Positions 35,348 to 43,914 of a DNA stretch of 64,000 bases are shown here, piece after piece; positions within the stretch are counted from its first letter, which is position 1, and every line of letters begins with the position of its first letter. The stretch spans positions 1,165,616 to 1,229,615 of the forward strand of contig JBJXHM010000001.1 in NCBI GenBank assembly GCA_046233115.1. The letters run 5' to 3'. The translations under genes were made by a program, and so were the position numbers. This DNA is from JACOMY01 sp046233115 (GTDB lineage: Bacteria; Pseudomonadota; Alphaproteobacteria; Kiloniellales; JACOMY01). The notes under the pieces are model-generated. The model searched no databases, was not told the origin of the DNA, and was given only the letters and a program-made list of their open reading frames with translations.

Positions 35348-37054
35348 ATGGCACGCTTGACCCGACAGGCCTACGCCGAGCTCTACGGCCCCACCACCGG
35401 CGATCTCTTCCGCCTGGCCGACACCTCGCTGCTGGGGCAGGTGGAGAAGGACTACACCCGCTACGGCGAAGAGCTGACTACCGGCGCCGGCAAGTCGATG
35501 CGCGACGGCGAGGGTTTCCGTACCACCGGAACCTATGCCGCCGGCGCGCTCGACATGGTAGTGCACAACTGCACCATCATGGATCCGCTGCTGGGCATCG
35601 TGAAGGCCGACATCGGCATCCGCGACGGGCGCATCGCCGGAGTCGGCAAGGCCGGTAACCCCGACATCATGGACGGCGTCGATCCGGCCCTGGTCTGCGG
35701 CCCCAACACCACGGTGGTGCACGGCGACCATTTCCTGGTGACGCCGGGCGCGATCGAGGCCCATGCCCACTTCCTCTCTCCGGAGCAGCCGATCCATGCG
35801 CTGGCCGGCGGCACCACCACCATGATCGGCATGTCGCCGGGGCCGCATTTTGACGTCAGCTCCTCCGGTCCCAACGTGCTGGGCCAGCTGATCCGCGCCT
35901 GCGAGGCCTTTCCGATCAACTTCGGCTTCCTCGGCCGCGGCTGCTCCGATGTCGGCGCGATCGAGGAATCGGTCTCTGGCGGTGCCTTGGGGGTGAAGAT
36001 CCACGAGGACTTCGGCGCCTCGCCGGCGGTCCTCGACCGCTCGCTGGCGGCGGCCGACAAGCACGACTTCTCGGTCCACGTCCACACCGACACGATCAAC
36101 GAGTTCGGCTTCTGCGAGCACACCCTGCGCGCCGTCGAGGGCCGCACGGTGCACATGTACCACGTCGAGGGCGCCGGCGGCGGCCATGCGCCGGACATCC
36201 TGAAGGTAAACGCCGAGCCCTACGTGCTGCCTTCCTCGACCAATCCGACCAACCCCTTCACGCCGGGCGCCCTGGAGGAGGGCGTGCCCATGACCATGCT
36301 CTGCCACATGCTGAACTACGGCCTGCCGGAGGATGTGGCCTTCGCCGAGGGGCGGGTGCGGGCGCAGTCGATGGCGGCGGAGGACCTGCTGCACGACATG
36401 GGTGCGATCTCGATCTTCGCGACCGACACTCAGGGCATGGGGCGCCTGGCCGAGAACCTGGCCAAGTGCTGGCAGCTCGCCAGCGTGATGAAAGACCGCG
36501 TCGGCCGCCTGCCAGAGGAGAGCACGGCCAAGGCGGACAACGCGCGCATCCTGCGCTATCTGGCCAAGTACACCATCAACCCGGCGATCGCGGCCGGGAT
36601 CGAGGCCCATGTCGGTTCGATCGCACCCGGCAAGATGGCCGACCTGGTGCTCTGGCCGCGCTCCAGCTTCGGCCTCAAGCCCTTCATGGTGATCAAGTCG
36701 GGCGACGTGGTCTGGTCCTCGATGGGCGACGGCAACGGCAGCCACATCGGCACCGAGCCGGTGATCCAGCGCCCGATGTGGGGCAGCTACGGCCGCGCCA
36801 AGGAGACCCTGGGTGCGACCTTCGTCAGCAAGCTGGCGATCGAGGCCGATACCCATCGGAAGCTGGGACTGGCCAAGCCCTTCATCCAGATCGAGAGCGT
36901 GCGCGGCCGCGGCAAGGCCGACATGGTCCGCAATGCCTCACTGCCCAGGATCGAGGTCGACCCGCAGAGCTTTGAGGTTCGTGCCGATGGCCGGCTGCTG
37001 ACCTGCGCGCCGGCCACGGAGGTTCCGCTATCGCAACGCTACATGCTGCGCTGA
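35348..37054 (+). CDS. ureC: Urease alpha subunit (divergent)
   Basis: A 568-residue catalytic subunit. Compared with Klebsiella UreC, the nickel and catalytic residues are all identifiable: the two histidines in IEAHAHF, the carbamylated lysine and histidine of VKIHEDFGAS, the histidines of VHVHTDT and MYHVEGAGGGH, the aspartate of ATDTQGMGR, the flap cysteine-histidine MLCHML, and the arginine of AEGR. The segment that normally reads GGGTGPAAGTHATTC is replaced by GMSPGPHFDVSSSG, so the pocket entrance is unusual. The usual CHH is CHM. No ureE, ureF or ureG follows. Confidence 0.92.
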   Translation: MARLTRQAYAELYGPTTGDLFRLADTSLLGQVEKDYTRYGEELTTGAGKSMRDGEGFRTTGTYAAGALDMVVHNCTIMDPLLGIVKADIGIRDGRIAGVGKAGNPDIMDGVDPALVCGPNTTVVHGDHFLVTPGAIEAHAHFLSPEQPIHALAGGTTTMIGMSPGPHFDVSSSGPNVLGQLIRACEAFPINFGFLGRGCSDVGAIEESVSGGALGVKIHEDFGASPAVLDRSLAAADKHDFSVHVHTDTINEFGFCEHTLRAVEGRTVHMYHVEGAGGGHAPDILKVNAEPYVLPSSTNPTNPFTPGALEEGVPMTMLCHMLNYGLPEDVAFAEGRVRAQSMAAEDLLHDMGAISIFATDTQGMGRLAENLAKCWQLASVMKDRVGRLPEESTAKADNARILRYLAKYTINPAIAAGIEAHVGSIAPGKMADLVLWPRSSFGLKPFMVIKSGDVVWSSMGDGNGSHIGTEPVIQRPMWGSYGRAKETLGATFVSKLAIEADTHRKLGLAKPFIQIESVRGRGKADMVRNASLPRIEVDPQSFEVRADGRLLTCAPATEVPLSQRYMLR

Positions 37055-37194
37055 GCGAGGGGAGAGCGGAGCGTGCCAACCTCGATCTGGTCTTTCACCG
37101 TGACGGCGCCGGCATCACCCGCCTGAAGCGGCGCTACGCCCGCTATCCCTGGTCCCTGACGCGCCCCTTCTGGATCGACCGAACCCCGGCCGGG

Positions 37195-37884
37195 ATGGCC
37201 AGCTTGATCCCGCAATCGGCGAGCAGCCTGCTGCTGCCGGCCGACCGGGTGGAGCAGCGGCTCCTGCTGGAAGCGGGGGCTGCGGCCCATGTCACCAGCC
37301 AGGGCGCGCAGGCCGTGCACGGTGTTGCCGGCGGCGCCGCAGCCCGCTCGTCCTGGCGCCTCGCACTGCAGCCGCAGGCCTTCCTGGAGCTTGTTCTGGA
37401 CCCGGTTATTCTGTTTCCTTACAGTCACTTGATTCAGGATTTTGAAGTGGAACTTGGGACGGATAGTTGTCTGTTGCTGAGCGACGGCATGACCTGGCAT
37501 CCCGAGCCGACCGCCCCGGCCTTCAAGGCGATGGAGAGCGGCCTGGTGCTACGTAGGCCCGACGGTGCGGTGCGGGTGCGCGAGCAGGGGCGGCTAGCAC
37601 CCAACCAGTTCCGGGATATGACGCGTCTGCTCGGCCGCACGCCGGTCGCCAGCGGCCAGGTCTGGATGCTGTTCGGCTCGCCGCGTGCCTTGCCGGAGAT
37701 CGCGGCGCCGCCGTGCCAGGAGGCCTATCTCTCCAGCACGGTCTTGCCGGACGGGGCCGGCTTGCTGCTGCGCTTTCTCTGCTTCCGGCCAGAGGCCTTC
37801 GCCGCGATCCAGAACCGGGTATGGCAGAGCCTAAGAGTGGCGCTGACCGGCGAGACGCCGGTCGACCGGAGGAAGAGCCGTTAG
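37195..37884 (+). CDS. ureD: UreD-like urease accessory protein (start unresolved)
   Basis: From the first ATG at 37195 the frame gives 229 residues with UreD-like segments (SSLLLPADRVEQRLLLEAGA, VTSQGAQAVHG, LDPVILFPYSHLIQDFEVEL). Immediately upstream the same frame encodes LDLVFHRDGAGITRL and SYPWSLTRPFWIDR-like sequence, the conserved N-terminus of UreD. It runs back past the ureC stop codon without ATG, GTG or TTG after the TGA at 36975. A CTG at 37051 overlapping the ureC end would give 277 residues. UreD helps load nickel with UreF/UreG, which are absent here. Confidence 0.78.
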   Translation: MASLIPQSASSLLLPADRVEQRLLLEAGAAAHVTSQGAQAVHGVAGGAAARSSWRLALQPQAFLELVLDPVILFPYSHLIQDFEVELGTDSCLLLSDGMTWHPEPTAPAFKAMESGLVLRRPDGAVRVREQGRLAPNQFRDMTRLLGRTPVASGQVWMLFGSPRALPEIAAPPCQEAYLSSTVLPDGAGLLLRFLCFRPEAFAAIQNRVWQSLRVALTGETPVDRRKSR

Positions 37885-37964
37885 AGAGGGTACGCTATCA
37901 AATGTCGAAGGGGCCTGGCCCGGCGGAAAGCACCTGGTCCTGAGAGACCGCATCGGGTCTGAAA

Positions 37965-37989
37965 GGTCTTACGGTCAAGCCGTAGGACC
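37965..37989. terminator. Hairpin between convergent ureD and bamE
   Basis: A 10-bp stem with one G-T pair, GGTCTTACGG pairing with CCGTAGGACC around a 5-nt loop. It lies between converging genes, as a bidirectional terminator would, but there is no T-tract on either side. Confidence 0.45.
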
Positions 37990-38076
37990 GCTAACCCTTT
38001 GCGAGGAAAAGCGGATTTCATACCGACCGAAGCAACCGTCTCCTCCCCGAATCCGATCTCCAGGCACGCTCGCTCG

Positions 38077-38574
38077 TTAGAGGCCCGGAACGCCCGGTGC
38101 CGGGCTGCCACCCGTGTTGCCCGGCGCGGACTCAGCCGAATCGAAGCGGCCGATGTTGCCCAGCAACTGCTCCAGCAGGCCGAACTCGCGGCCCTCGGTC
38201 GGGGTCTCACGGTCGACCACCTCGACGTATTCCTGGTCGTCCAGGGTGAAGAGCTTGGTGTCCTGCACCGTGCCCTGGTCGTTGAATTGCACCACCAGGA
38301 CGCTGCGCTCCAGGACATCGGGGTCGAGGAAAGCGAACTTGGTCTGCTTCTGGCCGATGTAGTACCAGGTGCGGTCGCGGAAGCTGGAAACCGTCGAGGG
38401 CGAGCCCAGGAGCTGGGCGACCTCGGAGCGTGTGGTGATTCCGGGCTCTATGCTGGCCACGGAATCCGGGTCGGCCATGTTGCCGCGCACGGTGATTTCC
38501 TGGCTGCATGCGGCCAGGGCAAAGGCAAAAACGATGGCGGCGAGGGCTCGCGCGGCCGCGGCATGCGGGGTCAT
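38077..38574 (-). CDS. bamE: Outer membrane protein assembly factor BamE (SmpA/OmlA)
   Basis: A 165-residue lipoprotein with a signal peptide ending ALAACS (lipid on the cysteine near residue 23). The BamE fold follows: VASIEPGITTRSEVAQLLGSPS and a WYYIGQ segment. It is an accessory subunit of the Bam complex that inserts beta-barrel proteins. The C-terminal tail is Gly/Pro-rich (APGNTGGSPAPGVPGL). It is divergent from the chaperone gene. Confidence 0.93.
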   Translation of the reverse strand: MTPHAAAARALAAIVFAFALAACSQEITVRGNMADPDSVASIEPGITTRSEVAQLLGSPSTVSSFRDRTWYYIGQKQTKFAFLDPDVLERSVLVVQFNDQGTVQDTKLFTLDDQEYVEVVDRETPTEGREFGLLEQLLGNIGRFDSAESAPGNTGGSPAPGVPGL

Positions 38575-38702
38575 CGCCGGGGCTATCTCCTCTGTCGAAG
38601 GGTTTGGACTTGCATATCCCCAATGCGCGCGTCACTTCAAGGGGCGATGCGACCCAAGCCCGTCGCAGGCTGTTTCCTTCAACGGTATTGGACTGAGCGA
38701 AC

Positions 38703-39269
38703 GTGCTGAAGCGCCTTTTTGGCAAGAAGAGTTTCACCGACGAGGGGCTGGAACTTTACCGGCTGGTCGTCCTTCAGGGCCGGCAGCCGGTCTTCTATGT
38801 CTCGCTCTCGGTTCCCGACAGCGTCGACGGCCGCTTCGACCTGATCGCGCTGCATGTCTTCTTGGTGATCCGGCGTCTGAAGCGCGAGGGCGAACGGTCC
38901 GAGGCCCTGAGCCAGGACCTGACCGAGATCTTCTTCGCCGACATGGACCTGAACCTGCGGGAGCTCGGCGCCTCCGATATCGGGGTCGGCCGCCGGGTCA
39001 AGCGAATGATCGAGGGGTACTACGGCCGCGCGCTGGCCTATGAGGCGGCGTTGGAGGGACGCGGCGAGCCGCTGACCGAGGTGCTGAAACGCAACCTCTA
39101 CGGCACCGTTGAGCCTGAGGCAGCCACGCTGGAGGCCATGGCCGCCTATGTGCAGGCTGCCGACCACGATCTGTCGCGTCAGGCCTGGCAAGACCTGTCG
39201 CAAGGCCGGGTCACCTTCGTTCAGCCGCAGAGCGAGGTGGAGTCGCACGATCATGCCCGGCACGTCTGA
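38703..39269 (+). CDS. Ubiquinol-cytochrome c chaperone (CBP3 family)
   Basis: A 188-residue protein of the Ubiq_cyt_C_chap family, homologous to mitochondrial CBP3, which assists assembly of the cytochrome bc1 complex. Typical segments are FYVSLSVPDSVDGRFDLIALH and FFADMDLNLRELGASDIGVG. It starts at GTG 38703. The 3' end overlaps the next gene by 17 bp, a layout common in alphaproteobacteria with DUF177, rpmF and plsX downstream. Confidence 0.9.
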   Translation: MLKRLFGKKSFTDEGLELYRLVVLQGRQPVFYVSLSVPDSVDGRFDLIALHVFLVIRRLKREGERSEALSQDLTEIFFADMDLNLRELGASDIGVGRRVKRMIEGYYGRALAYEAALEGRGEPLTEVLKRNLYGTVEPEAATLEAMAAYVQAADHDLSRQAWQDLSQGRVTFVQPQSEVESHDHARHV

Positions 39270-39789
39270 GTTCTCGCGCCCCGTTGACCTGGAACGTCTC
39301 GGCGCCGGCCGGGAAGAGGTCGCCGTCACCGCCTCGGCCAAGGAGTGCCAGGCGCTGGCCGAGCGCCTGGGCCTGGTAGCGGTCAGGTCGCTCTCCGCCG
39401 AACTCTCGGTCGAGGCCAAGCCGACTCTGGGCCTGGTCACCGTTGAGGGCCGCCTGAAGGCTCTGGTGACCCAGACCTGCGTCATCACCCTGGCACCCTT
39501 CGACCAGCGGCTCGAGGAGAGCTTCCGGCAGGACTACAGCCTGACCGCGGCCGAGGAAGACGAGGACCCCGAGTCGCTGGACCTGGACCAGCCGGAACCA
39601 CTGCCGCAGGGCGGGCTCGATCTTGGCGAGGAGGTTGCCCAGCAGCTCTCGCTGGCGCTGGATCCCTATCCGCGCGCGCCGGGCGCCGAGCTGCCCGCGT
39701 CGGCCGAGGATAGCGTCGCCAACCCCTTTGCCGCGCTGGCGCGACTGAAGCAGGGGACGGGGGGAGAGTCAGGGGGAGAAGAAGGCTGA
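39253..39789 (+). CDS. yceD: YceD/DUF177 family protein
   Basis: A 178-residue protein of the DUF177 family (YceD), linked genetically to 23S rRNA or large-subunit maturation and typically encoded next to rpmF. The family's conserved segment TQTCVITLAPFDQRLEESF is present, followed by an acidic stretch and a region rich in Glu/Asp. The ATG at 39253 lies inside the preceding gene, implying translational coupling. rpmF follows after about 170 bp. Confidence 0.85.
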   Translation: MPGTSEFSRPVDLERLGAGREEVAVTASAKECQALAERLGLVAVRSLSAELSVEAKPTLGLVTVEGRLKALVTQTCVITLAPFDQRLEESFRQDYSLTAAEEDEDPESLDLDQPEPLPQGGLDLGEEVAQQLSLALDPYPRAPGAELPASAEDSVANPFAALARLKQGTGGESGGEEG

Positions 39790-39962
39790 ATGGTGGGCTT
39801 TCTTGCGATCACGCGCCTGCGACCCCTTGACTATGGCCTGCCAATCCATAGGTGCATAGCGTCACGGCTTGCCCAAGCGGAGACTTTCCGCTAATGAAGC
39901 GCGCCCTATCCAAGGCTGCGCGCCGGCAGGTGTGCGCCCCCGTTAGCTAGAAAGACAGTGTC

Positions 39963-40148
39963 ATGGCCGTTCCGAAGAAAAAGACCAGCAAGTCGCGCCG
40001 CAACATGCGTCGGGCGCACGATTCCCTGGCGAAGTCCTCCTATGCCGAGTGCGCCAACTGCGGTGAGCTGAAGCGTCCGCATCACGTCTGCGGCGCTTGC
40101 GGCTTCTATGACGGGCGCGAGGTGGTGGACAGCGTCGAGGCGGCCTAA
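39963..40148 (+). CDS. rpmF: 50S ribosomal protein L32
   Basis: A 61-residue ribosomal protein with a basic N-terminus (AVPKKKTSKSRRNMRRAHD) and an intact four-cysteine zinc ribbon (CANC...CGAC). It precedes plsX by about 230 bp, as in most bacteria. AGAAAG lies upstream of the ATG. Confidence 0.98.
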   Translation: MAVPKKKTSKSRRNMRRAHDSLAKSSYAECANCGELKRPHHVCGACGFYDGREVVDSVEAA

Positions 40149-40380
40149 CGGCCTCTTTCGACGACAGGATCGGGACCGGCCCGCCGGCCAGCCTTGCTGG
40201 CGGGATCGACCGGAGAGGAGAGCCGGTTCGCAGGCCGCGGGCCGGCTTCGGCTTTCGGTCTCTGGCCGGCCAGGTCCGGCCAGGGGCGAGAGAAATGCGT
40301 GATCCTGACGTCCAGGCAGTCTAGACTGCACGAAATTTCAATGCCTCCCTCCAGCCAGAAATGAGGACGATAGCAGCCAG

Positions 40381-41424
40381 GTGAGCGCCGATCTGACCAT
40401 AGCGCTGGACGCAATGGGGGGCGACAAAGCCCCGGCGATCGTCGTTCGTGGCGCCAACATGGCCCGCCAGCGCCACCCCGAGGCACGCTTCCTCCTCTTC
40501 GGCCGCGAGGAGGAGATCCGCCCGCACCTCGACCGGCTGAAGAAGCTGAAGGACGTGGTCGAGGTGGTGCATACCGACGACGTCGTCGAGAGCGAAACCA
40601 AGCCCTCGGTGGCGCTGCGCAGCGGCCGGCGCTCCTCGATGCGGCTGTCCATCGACTCGGTGCGTGAGAAGCGCGCAGACGCCGTGGTCTCGGCCGGCAA
40701 CACCGGGGCGCTGATGGCGATGTCGAAGCTGTCGCTGCGCACCATGCCGGGCATCGAGCGCCCGGCGATCGCCTCCTTCTTTCCGACCCAGCGCGGCGAG
40801 AGCGTCATGCTCGACCTCGGCGCCAATGTTAGCTGCGATGCCCGCAACCTGGTCGACTTCGCGATCATGGGCCGCGCCTTCGCGCGCGCCATCCTGGGGC
40901 TGCAGGATCCGACGCACGCGTTGTTGAACGTCGGTGCCGAGGAGATCAAGGGCCACGGTTCGCTGCAGGAGGCCCGCGCGATCCTGGCGCGTCTCGACCC
41001 CAACGGCTTCAAGGGCTTCGTCGAGGGCGACGATCTGTCGAAGGGGACGGTCGACGTGATCGTGACGGACGGCTTCACCGGCAACGTCGCGCTGAAGACT
41101 GCCGAGGGCACGGCCAAGCTGATCAGCGAGTACCTGAACCGGACCTTCCGTTCCTCGATCTTCGCCAGCCTCGGCTACCTGCTGGCACGCCAGGCGATGC
41201 AGAAACTCCGCAAGAGACTCGACCCCAGGCGCTACAACGGGGCGGTTTTCCTGGGCCTGAACGGCATCGTGGTGAAGAGCCACGGCGGCACGGACGCCCT
41301 TGGGTTTGCCCATGCCATTTCGGTGGCGGTGGATATGGTGAAGTACGGCGTGATGGAAACCATTGCCAAGGACTGCGAGAGCGCGGCGGAATCGGCCCTG
41401 GCGGCCCGGGCGGTCGCCGGCTGA
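40381..41424 (+). CDS. plsX: Phosphate acyltransferase PlsX
   Basis: A 347-residue enzyme that makes acyl-phosphate from acyl-ACP for phospholipid synthesis. Family stretches are LDAMGGDKAPAIVV, VVSAGNTGALMAMS and SVMLDLGANVSCDARNLVDFA. Start is GTG 40381. Its stop codon overlaps the fabH start by one base (TGATG), so the two are translationally coupled. Confidence 0.97.
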   Translation: MSADLTIALDAMGGDKAPAIVVRGANMARQRHPEARFLLFGREEEIRPHLDRLKKLKDVVEVVHTDDVVESETKPSVALRSGRRSSMRLSIDSVREKRADAVVSAGNTGALMAMSKLSLRTMPGIERPAIASFFPTQRGESVMLDLGANVSCDARNLVDFAIMGRAFARAILGLQDPTHALLNVGAEEIKGHGSLQEARAILARLDPNGFKGFVEGDDLSKGTVDVIVTDGFTGNVALKTAEGTAKLISEYLNRTFRSSIFASLGYLLARQAMQKLRKRLDPRRYNGAVFLGLNGIVVKSHGGTDALGFAHAISVAVDMVKYGVMETIAKDCESAAESALAARAVAG

Positions 41425-42398
41425 TGGCCTATGCAGCCAGAGTCGTCTCCTGCGGTGCCTACCTGCCGGAGCGCGTGATCACCAACGCCGAGATGTCCAG
41501 CATGGTGGACACCGACGATGCCTGGATCCGCAAGCGGACCGGCATCCGCCAGCGCCACATTGCGGCCGAAGGGCAGTTCACCTCGGACCTGGGCGTGGCC
41601 GCGGCTGAGGAGGCCCTGAGAGCTGCCTCGGTCTCGGCCAACGAGGTTGACCTGATCGTTTGCGCCACCGCGACTCCGGACGAGACCTTTCCGGCCACCG
41701 CGACTCGAATCCAGTCCCGCCTCGGCGCCCACTCGGCGGCGGCCTTCGACGTGCAGGCGGTGTGCAGCGGTTTCATCTTCGCGCTCTCGGTCGCCAATAA
41801 CTTCATCCGCTGCGGCCAGGCCAAGCGCGTGCTGGTGGTGGCGGCAGAGACCTTCAGCCGGATCCTGGACTGGAGCGACCGCTCGACCTGCGTCCTCTTC
41901 GGCGACGGGGCAGGGGCGGTGCTGCTGGAGTCCGTGGCGCTGAACGGTGCCGGCGCTCAGCGCGGCATCCTCTCCACCCATATCTATTCCGACGGCGATC
42001 ACCACGACGCGCTCTACGTCGACGGCGGGCCGGGCTCCACCCGCACCACCGGTTTCCTCCGGATGGAGGGGCGCGAGGTCTTCAAGCATGCTGTGACCCG
42101 CATGGCGGAGGCGGTCGATACCGCGCTCGAGGCCAACGAGTTGACTCCTGGCGACATCGACTGGATGGTGCCCCACCAGGCCAACATCCGGATCATAGAA
42201 GCCATGGCTAAGCGGTTGAATTTGCCTATGGATCAGGTGATCGTCACGGTCGACAAGCATGCCAACACCTCGGCGGCCTCGATCCCCCTGGCGCTCTACG
42301 CCGGGGTCAGCGACGGTCGTATCAAGCAGGGCGATGTGCTGCTGCTGGAGGCCATGGGCGGTGGTTTTACCTGGGGCTCCGCGCTGCTGCGCTGGTAA
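41424..42398 (+). CDS. fabH: 3-oxoacyl-ACP synthase III (FabH)
   Basis: A 324-residue condensing enzyme that starts fatty-acid synthesis with acetyl-CoA. The catalytic triad is C114 (VQAVCSGF), H251 (VPHQANIR) and N281 (KHANTS). It overlaps plsX by one base and is followed after about 150 bp by ihfA. Confidence 0.97.
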   Translation: MAYAARVVSCGAYLPERVITNAEMSSMVDTDDAWIRKRTGIRQRHIAAEGQFTSDLGVAAAEEALRAASVSANEVDLIVCATATPDETFPATATRIQSRLGAHSAAAFDVQAVCSGFIFALSVANNFIRCGQAKRVLVVAAETFSRILDWSDRSTCVLFGDGAGAVLLESVALNGAGAQRGILSTHIYSDGDHHDALYVDGGPGSTRTTGFLRMEGREVFKHAVTRMAEAVDTALEANELTPGDIDWMVPHQANIRIIEAMAKRLNLPMDQVIVTVDKHANTSAASIPLALYAGVSDGRIKQGDVLLLEAMGGGFTWGSALLRW

Positions 42399-42555
42399 GC
42401 CACAGAGCCGTCTGAGCGCTTGCCTTGACGTTGCCCACTTCGCAATTTGGCTAAGAAATTTAAGTCAAAACTATAAACATCGGATTTGACCAAGTTTTTC
42501 GCTCTGCGTTAAGCTTGCTCTATAACAAGCAAGACAACGCGAAGGAGCAGGGCGG

Positions 42556-42873
42556 ATGGAAAACGGCACGGTCACCAGGGCGCAGCTCACCGAAGCGGTC
42601 TACGAGGAGGTGGGCCTGTCGCGTAACGAGTCGGCGGCTTTGGTCGAAGAGGTCCTCGAGGAAATGACCACGGCGCTGGTCGAAGGCGAGCCGGTCAAGA
42701 TCTCGTCCTTCGGCACCTTTCTCGTCCGTGAGAAGGGGGAGCGCATCGGCCGTAATCCGAAGACCGGAGAAGAGGTCCCGATCCTGCCGCGGCGTGTCCT
42801 GGTCTTCCGCGCGTCGCATGTCCTGAAGGAGCGGATCAACGCCGGCAGCGACCGGCAAGGAGGCGAGGACTAG
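42556..42873 (+). CDS. ihfA: Integration host factor subunit alpha
   Basis: A 105-residue DNA-bending protein (IHF alpha/HU family). Hallmarks are VTRAQLTEAVYEEVGLSRNES and the SSFGTFLVREKGERIGRNPKTGE arm, which contacts the minor groove. AAGGAG lies upstream of the ATG. The upstream region has a short palindrome GCTTG-N8-CAAGC at 42513-42530. Its stop overlaps the next GTG start. Confidence 0.96.
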   Translation: MENGTVTRAQLTEAVYEEVGLSRNESAALVEEVLEEMTTALVEGEPVKISSFGTFLVREKGERIGRNPKTGEEVPILPRRVLVFRASHVLKERINAGSDRQGGED

Positions 42874-43478
42874 TGACGACCGAACCGGGTGGGGGAGCTA
42901 GCGAATCGGCGAAGGGCGAGGCCGCGACGGGTCGCTCGACACGCAAGGGGCCATCGGCCTTCCGCACCATCGGTGAGGCGTCCGAGGAACTCGGGGTACC
43001 GCAGCATGTTCTGCGCTTCTGGGAAACCAAGTTCACCCAGCTCAAGCCGCTGAAGCGGGCCGGCGGGCGGCGCTACTACCGCCCGGAGGACATGGAGCTT
43101 CTGGGCCGTATCCGCGATCTGCTCTACCAGGACGGCTTCACGATCAAGGGCGCCAAGCGCTCGCTCAGCCAGAAGGGCGGCGCCAAGCCCGGCGATGCGC
43201 CGGAACTCGACGAGGCCGACGACGACGAGGAGATCGAGGAGGCAGCGGCCGAAACGGAGTTCCAGGCGGGCGAGTCGGACGAGGAGGAGGAAGCGCCGGA
43301 GGAAGAGGCCGCTCCCGAACCAGCGCCGGCACCGCTGTTTGATTCGCTGGAGCCGTCGCCACCGCCGGCCCAGAGCGGCGAGGCCGAACGGCTGCGTGCC
43401 GCTCTGCAAGAGCTGCACAGCGACCTGACTGACCTGCGCCGGCGGATTGCCGAGCGCCTAGCCGGGACTGGCGATTAG
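42873..43478 (+). CDS. MerR family transcriptional regulator
   Basis: A 201-residue regulator starting at GTG 42873, overlapping the ihfA stop codon by one base. The MerR winged-helix region is RTIGEASEELGVPQHVLRFWE...KRAGGRRYYRPEDMELL (residues about 30-75). A long acidic, low-complexity region and a coiled-coil-like C-terminal end follow. No ligand-binding cysteines are visible. Its place directly after ihfA is the standard alphaproteobacterial order; the target genes are unknown. Confidence 0.9.
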   Translation: MTTEPGGGASESAKGEAATGRSTRKGPSAFRTIGEASEELGVPQHVLRFWETKFTQLKPLKRAGGRRYYRPEDMELLGRIRDLLYQDGFTIKGAKRSLSQKGGAKPGDAPELDEADDDEEIEEAAAETEFQAGESDEEEEAPEEEAAPEPAPAPLFDSLEPSPPPAQSGEAERLRAALQELHSDLTDLRRRIAERLAGTGD

Positions 43479-43914
43479 CATCTGGCGCTTTGGTCGGCCC
43501 CGGAAGGACGTTGAACAGGTGTCTCTTTGTGCCTGTTCTGGGTGATCAGTGTGCAGCCCTCTGGTTATCGGACTTGAAACGCGTTGACTGATCCTCTGGC
43601 TCGACCCACTGCTGTCCGTTTAAGATCTAACCGTACGAAAATAGATGATTTCGCGTGAGTATGAACAATTTTAAGTCGTTGTGGCCGAGCTTGACCCGGC
43701 CATCTACGTGTTCGTTCTTGGCCTCAGGTTTCTAGATCGCAGAAGTACCAACACGTGGTCCCCCGGATCCAGTCCGGGGGTGACGGTAACGGTTGTATCC
43801 GGTGCAACATATCACAACCGGATTTGCCCAGCTGGACAGCAGTGGGCGTGACCGGACGATCTTGAGACAGTCTTTCGGAAAGAAAACAGAGGCCCGGGAC
43901 CCAAACAAAGGCGA
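43479..43914. other. Gene-free stretch with several hairpins
   Basis: About 435 bp without a credible gene. It contains a hairpin just after the MerR gene (GAACAGG / CCTGTTC, 43513-43538), the extragenic palindromes described separately at 43682-43823, and AT-richer sequence near 43620-43680. A tRNA gene was looked for and not found. Confidence 0.6.
43682..43823. repeat. Cluster of extragenic palindromes
   Basis: Three stem-loops lie in a row. TGGCCG and CGGCCA (43682-43702) sit in the sequence TGGCCGAGCTTGACCCGGCCA. CCCCCGGA-TCCAG-TCCGGGGG lies at 43760-43780, followed by GTGACGG. A double palindrome CGGTTGT/ACAACCG and ATCCGGT/ACCGGAT lies at 43790-43823. The first two are close to dispersed repeats frequent in alphaproteobacterial genomes. 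Confidence 0.8.

Noticed and set aside
34610..36856. Long antisense open frame across ureAB and ureC
   Set aside because: The plus-strand proteins are clear urease subunits with complete metal motifs; the antisense product has shadow composition.
42486..42530. TTGACC ... TTAAGC promoter and GCTTG/CAAGC palindrome upstream of ihfA
   Set aside because: The -10 match is weak and the palindrome short; mentioned with ihfA but not listed as a separate feature.
43479..43914. Possible tRNA-Pro gene downstream of the MerR gene, as in some relatives
   Set aside because: No cloverleaf, T-arm GTTCGA or acceptor stem could be found; the stems present are extragenic palindromes.
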